Of a DNA stretch of 64,000 nt, positions 61,147 through 64,000 are shown one piece after another; within the stretch, counting starts at the first letter, position 1; every line of letters begins with the position of its first letter. Source of the stretch: VRUE01 sp963708115. Lineage in GTDB: Bacteria > Actinomycetota > Thermoleophilia > Solirubrobacterales > 70-9. The translations under genes were made by a program, and so were the position numbers. The notes under the pieces are model-generated. The model was given only the letters and a program-made list of their open reading frames with translations, was not told the origin of the DNA and ran no database searches. Location of the stretch: NCBI GenBank assembly GCA_963708115.1, contig CAVPRX010000002.1, positions 310,001 to 374,000 on the forward strand, given 5' to 3'.

Positions 61147-62769
61147 ATGGCCAAGTGGGGAGTTCTCGTCGTCTTGGGTGCCGCCCAGTTCCTGATGGTC
61201 CTCGACCAGGCGGTGATGAACGTCGCGATCTCGCAGCTGGTCGAAGACTTCGACACCACGGTGACGACGATCCAGATGGTGATCGCCCTCTACGCCCTGG
61301 TGATGGCCGGGCTGATGCTGACCGGCGGCAAGCTCGGCGACCTCTGGGGCCGACGGCGCGCATTCACGATCGGCCTGGTCATCTACGGCATCGGGTCTGG
61401 CCTCACCGCTGCCTCATGGAGCGTGCCAAGCCTGATGCTCGGCTGGTCGATCCTCGAGGGGATCGGCGCCGCTCTGGTCATGCCGGCCCTCGTCGCCCTC
61501 GTCGCCGGCAACTACAAGGGCGCCGACCGGGCGATCGCCTACGGCGTGCTCGGCGGCGTCGCCGGGGCCGGCATCGCCGTCGGCCCGATCCTCGGCGGCT
61601 GGATGACCACGGACTTCACCTGGCGGCTCGTCTTCATCGGCGAGGTCGTCGTTGCACTCGGCATCCTTTTCGGCACGCGGATGATCCGCGAGCCGGAGCG
61701 CGAGCAGGGGAAGCCCGGACTCGATTGGGTCGGCAGCGTGCTCTCCGCCTCGGGCCTGGCGCTGATCGTCTTCGGCGTCCTGCAGGCGAGCAACTGGGGC
61801 TGGCTGGCGCCGCGCGCCTCGCCGATCGAGCCCTTCGGCTTCTCCCTGACCCCGTTCGTGATCGCCGCCGGCGCCCTGGTTCTCGGCGGCTTCGTCTCCT
61901 GGGAGCGGCGCCGCGAGGAGCATGGCTTGCCGCCACTGGTCCACCTCGGGATGCTGCGCATCCGCGCGCTGCGCGGCGGCATCTCGATGCTGCTCGCCCA
62001 GAACCTGATCCTGATGGGGATCTTCTTCACGATCCCGCTCTACCTGCAGATCGTCCAGGGCCTCGACGCGCTCGAAACCGGCGTGCAGATGTTGCCGGCC
62101 TCGGCCGGGCTCTTCCTCGCCGCGATCGCCGGCTCCGCCCTTGCCAAGCGCTTTGCCCCACGGGGGCTCGTGCGTGTCGGGCTGCTGATCGTGCTCGCGT
62201 CGATCGCGATGTTGCTGGGGACGATCGAACCCGAGCTGGACAGCGGCGCCTTCCTTGCGGCGACCGGCGTGCTCGGGATCGGCATGGGCCTGATCGTCTC
62301 CCAGCTCGGCAACGTGGTCCAGTCTGCGGTCGGTGACGCCGACCGCAGCGAGGCCGGCGGCCTGCAGAACACCGCGCAGCAGCTCGGCTCCTCGCTGGGC
62401 ACGGCGCTGCTCGGCGCGATCGTGATCAGCGGCCTGATCGCGGCCTTCACCTCGAACATCGCCGACGATCCGCGGGTCTCGGCCGACGTCGAAGACCAGG
62501 TCCAGGTCCAGCTCGCCGCGGGCGGCAGCTTCGTCGCTTCCGAGGAGGTGCGCGCGGTGGCCAGGGCGGAGGGCATCGACTCCGCTACCGCCGACGCCCT
62601 GGTCGAGAACTACGAAGACGCGCAGCTGAAGGCGCTGAAGACCGCATTCCTCTTCGCCGCCTTCCTCGTCCTCGCCTCGTTCTGGACGACTCGGCGCCTG
62701 CCGACGCAGCGCTTCGACGAACTGCAGGCGGGCCCTGATCCACCGCTTGCCGAGTCTGCCGTAGCCTGA
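61147..62769 (+). CDS. MFS drug exporter, DHA2 (EmrB/QacA) type
   Basis: A 540-residue, 14-helix proton-coupled exporter. It has the DHA2 start LDQAVMNVAISQL, the motif A region GGKLGDLWGRRRAF, motif C GIAVGPILGG, and a long outer loop before the last helix (near 440-500). The ATG at 61147 directly starts the first helix. Divergent from dtd across 60 bases. The substrate, probably hydrophobic drugs or lipids, is unknown; no adjacent regulator is seen. Confidence 0.92.
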   Translation: MAKWGVLVVLGAAQFLMVLDQAVMNVAISQLVEDFDTTVTTIQMVIALYALVMAGLMLTGGKLGDLWGRRRAFTIGLVIYGIGSGLTAASWSVPSLMLGWSILEGIGAALVMPALVALVAGNYKGADRAIAYGVLGGVAGAGIAVGPILGGWMTTDFTWRLVFIGEVVVALGILFGTRMIREPEREQGKPGLDWVGSVLSASGLALIVFGVLQASNWGWLAPRASPIEPFGFSLTPFVIAAGALVLGGFVSWERRREEHGLPPLVHLGMLRIRALRGGISMLLAQNLILMGIFFTIPLYLQIVQGLDALETGVQMLPASAGLFLAAIAGSALAKRFAPRGLVRVGLLIVLASIAMLLGTIEPELDSGAFLAATGVLGIGMGLIVSQLGNVVQSAVGDADRSEAGGLQNTAQQLGSSLGTALLGAIVISGLIAAFTSNIADDPRVSADVEDQVQVQLAAGGSFVASEEVRAVARAEGIDSATADALVENYEDAQLKALKTAFLFAAFLVLASFWTTRRLPTQRFDELQAGPDPPLAESAVA

Positions 62770-62773
62770 GTCG

Positions 62774-64000
62774 ATGTCCGATTCGATTCAGAGCCATCCC
62801 GGTTCGCCCGACGAGCGCGCTGCTGCGGGCAAGGCCGCTCGCACGGCCGCACCTCGCTCCAGTCACGGCGAGTGGACGCCGGCGAGCGATCGCGCCGACC
62901 CGGTCGAGCTGCTCGAGCACCAGGCCACCTCGCGCGTCGGGCAGCTGGTGCCGCTGCGCTACGGCCGCATGCTGGCCTCGCCATTCACCTTCTACCGCGG
63001 CGCCGCTGCGGTGATGGCGGCCGACCTTGCCCTGACGCCGCGTTCGGGGCTCGAGACCCAGCTCTGCGGCGACGCCCACCTCTCCAACTTCGGCGCCTTC
63101 GCCTCGCCGGAGCGGCGGCTCGTCTTCGACCTCAACGACTTCGACGAGACCCTGCCGGGGCCGTGGGAGTGGGACGTGATGCGTCTTGTCGCCAGCTTCT
63201 CGCTGGCCGGCCGCGATCGCGGCTGCAAGGGCTCCGAGCGGCGCGACATCGTGCTGGCGGCGGCGCGGGAGTATCGCGAGACGATGCGGCGGCTGGCGGG
63301 GATGGGCAACCTTGAGGCCTGGTACCAGGAGCTCGACGCGGACGCGATAGCCGCCCGCTGGGCGACGGCGGTAGGTGGCAAACAGCGCAAGGCGTTTGAG
63401 CGCGGCGTCGCCAAGGCACGGGCCAAGGACAGCGAGCGAGCATTCTCGAAGCTCGTCGAGGAAGTCGACGGGAAGCTGCGCATCCTCAGTAACCCGCCCT
63501 TGATCGTGCCGATCGAGGAGCTTGCCAAAGAGGCACAGGGGGTGGACGTCGAAGCGCTCGTCCGGGACGTTCTCTCGGCGTACCGCGACTCGCTCCCGGT
63601 CGAGCGGCGCGCCCTGCTCGACGGCTACCGCCTGATCGACATCGCCTTCAAAGTCGTCGGCGTGGGCAGCGTCGGCACTCGGGCCTGGATCGCTCTGCTG
63701 CTGGGTCGCGATCGGCGCGACCCGCTCTTCCTCCAGATCAAGGAGGCGCAGCGCTCGGTGCTCGAGCCCTATACGGCGCCGAGCGAGTTCGACCTCCAGG
63801 GCGAGCGTGTCGTCCACGGGCAGCGGCTGATGCAGACGGCAAGCGACGTCATGCTCGGCTGGGTCCGGGCAAAGGGGGTTGACGGCAAGGAGCGCGATTT
63901 CTACGTGCGTCAGCTCTGGGACTGGAAGGGCTCGGTGCAGATCGAGTCGATGGACGCGCGGGGCCTCATCGCCTATGCGGAGATCTGTGGCATGACCCTG
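62774..64000 (+). CDS. DUF2252 family protein (3' end beyond window)
   Basis: At least 409 residues from ATG 62774, still open at the window edge. The DUF2252 marks are clear: PLRYGRMLASPFTFYRGAA, LCGDAHLSNFGAFASPERR, FDLNDFDETLPGPWEWDVMRL, then VGVGSVGTRAWIALL and LQIKEAQRSVL. The GDAHLSN and FDLNDFDE motifs resemble the catalytic and metal loops of phosphotransferase (APH-like) kinases, so a small-molecule or protein kinase role is plausible but unproven. It starts 4 bases after the MFS gene stop, so both are likely cotranscribed. Confidence 0.92.
   Translation, partial: MSDSIQSHPGSPDERAAAGKAARTAAPRSSHGEWTPASDRADPVELLEHQATSRVGQLVPLRYGRMLASPFTFYRGAAAVMAADLALTPRSGLETQLCGDAHLSNFGAFASPERRLVFDLNDFDETLPGPWEWDVMRLVASFSLAGRDRGCKGSERRDIVLAAAREYRETMRRLAGMGNLEAWYQELDADAIAARWATAVGGKQRKAFERGVAKARAKDSERAFSKLVEEVDGKLRILSNPPLIVPIEELAKEAQGVDVEALVRDVLSAYRDSLPVERRALLDGYRLIDIAFKVVGVGSVGTRAWIALLLGRDRRDPLFLQIKEAQRSVLEPYTAPSEFDLQGERVVHGQRLMQTASDVMLGWVRAKGVDGKERDFYVRQLWDWKGSVQIESMDARGLIAYAEICGMTL

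Overview
The window is a high-GC, gene-dense bacterial chromosome segment. Gene order (uvrC-rapZ, then gap-pgk-tpiA), the leaderless-style GTG/TTG starts, a Cys-type CcmE and several large secreted families point to Actinomycetota, most likely class Thermoleophilia (Solirubrobacterales-like); this taxonomic call is inference. It may come from a draft or metagenome assembly, because 49-58 kb carries an abnormal density of frameshifts.

Layout. (1) 1-17.6 kb is core: uvrC, rapZ, an ABC exporter pair, a VOC protein, the glycolytic run gap-pgk-tpiA-gpmI, tgt, a secreted protein, a minus-strand metallophosphoesterase/lipoprotein/Ser-Thr kinase operon, argS, a BY-kinase-like protein, and ccmG-ccmH. 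(2) tRNA-Gly(CCC) at 17602-17674 is the attachment site of two tandem genomic islands. Its 3' part recurs at 29465-29518 and 45670-45720, and paired direct repeats of the GGTAGGAAC type flank each end. Neither island shows a recognisable integrase. (3) Island 1 (about 17.7-29.5 kb) is a defence island: a CBASS-like trio (CD-NTase, S-4TM pore effector, second nucleotidyltransferase), three HEPN-like or HEPN-related proteins, a putative pPIWI-type nuclease, an IS982 insertion and a toxin-antitoxin-like pair. (4) Island 2 (about 29.5-45.7 kb) is mosaic. It has a damaged hicBA pair, a DUF4209-like protein, a tRNA-Met fragment, a second and truncated copy of the toxin-antitoxin-like pair, and a 7-gene minus-strand operon built round a soluble, three-domain FtsK/EccC-like ATPase with two WXG100-like proteins, a ParB-fold candidate effector, TPR/Sel1 proteins and PH-like proteins. 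This operon is the best candidate for an undescribed system. (5) 45.8-64 kb returns to chromosome: secreted proteins, a GT2 glycosyltransferase, an SDR, ccmE-ccmF, a trypsin-like protease, secG, an alkane hydroxylase-rubredoxin-TetR operon with a palindromic operator, GNAT, hydrolase, dtd, an MFS exporter and a DUF2252 gene cut by the window edge.

How parts relate. The Ccm genes are split into ccmGH (16.5-17.5 kb) and ccmEF (52-54.8 kb); removing both islands would leave about 6.5 kb between them. secG sits far from gap-pgk-tpiA, and yvcK and whiA are absent between rapZ and gap, so a normally conserved actinobacterial block has been rearranged here.
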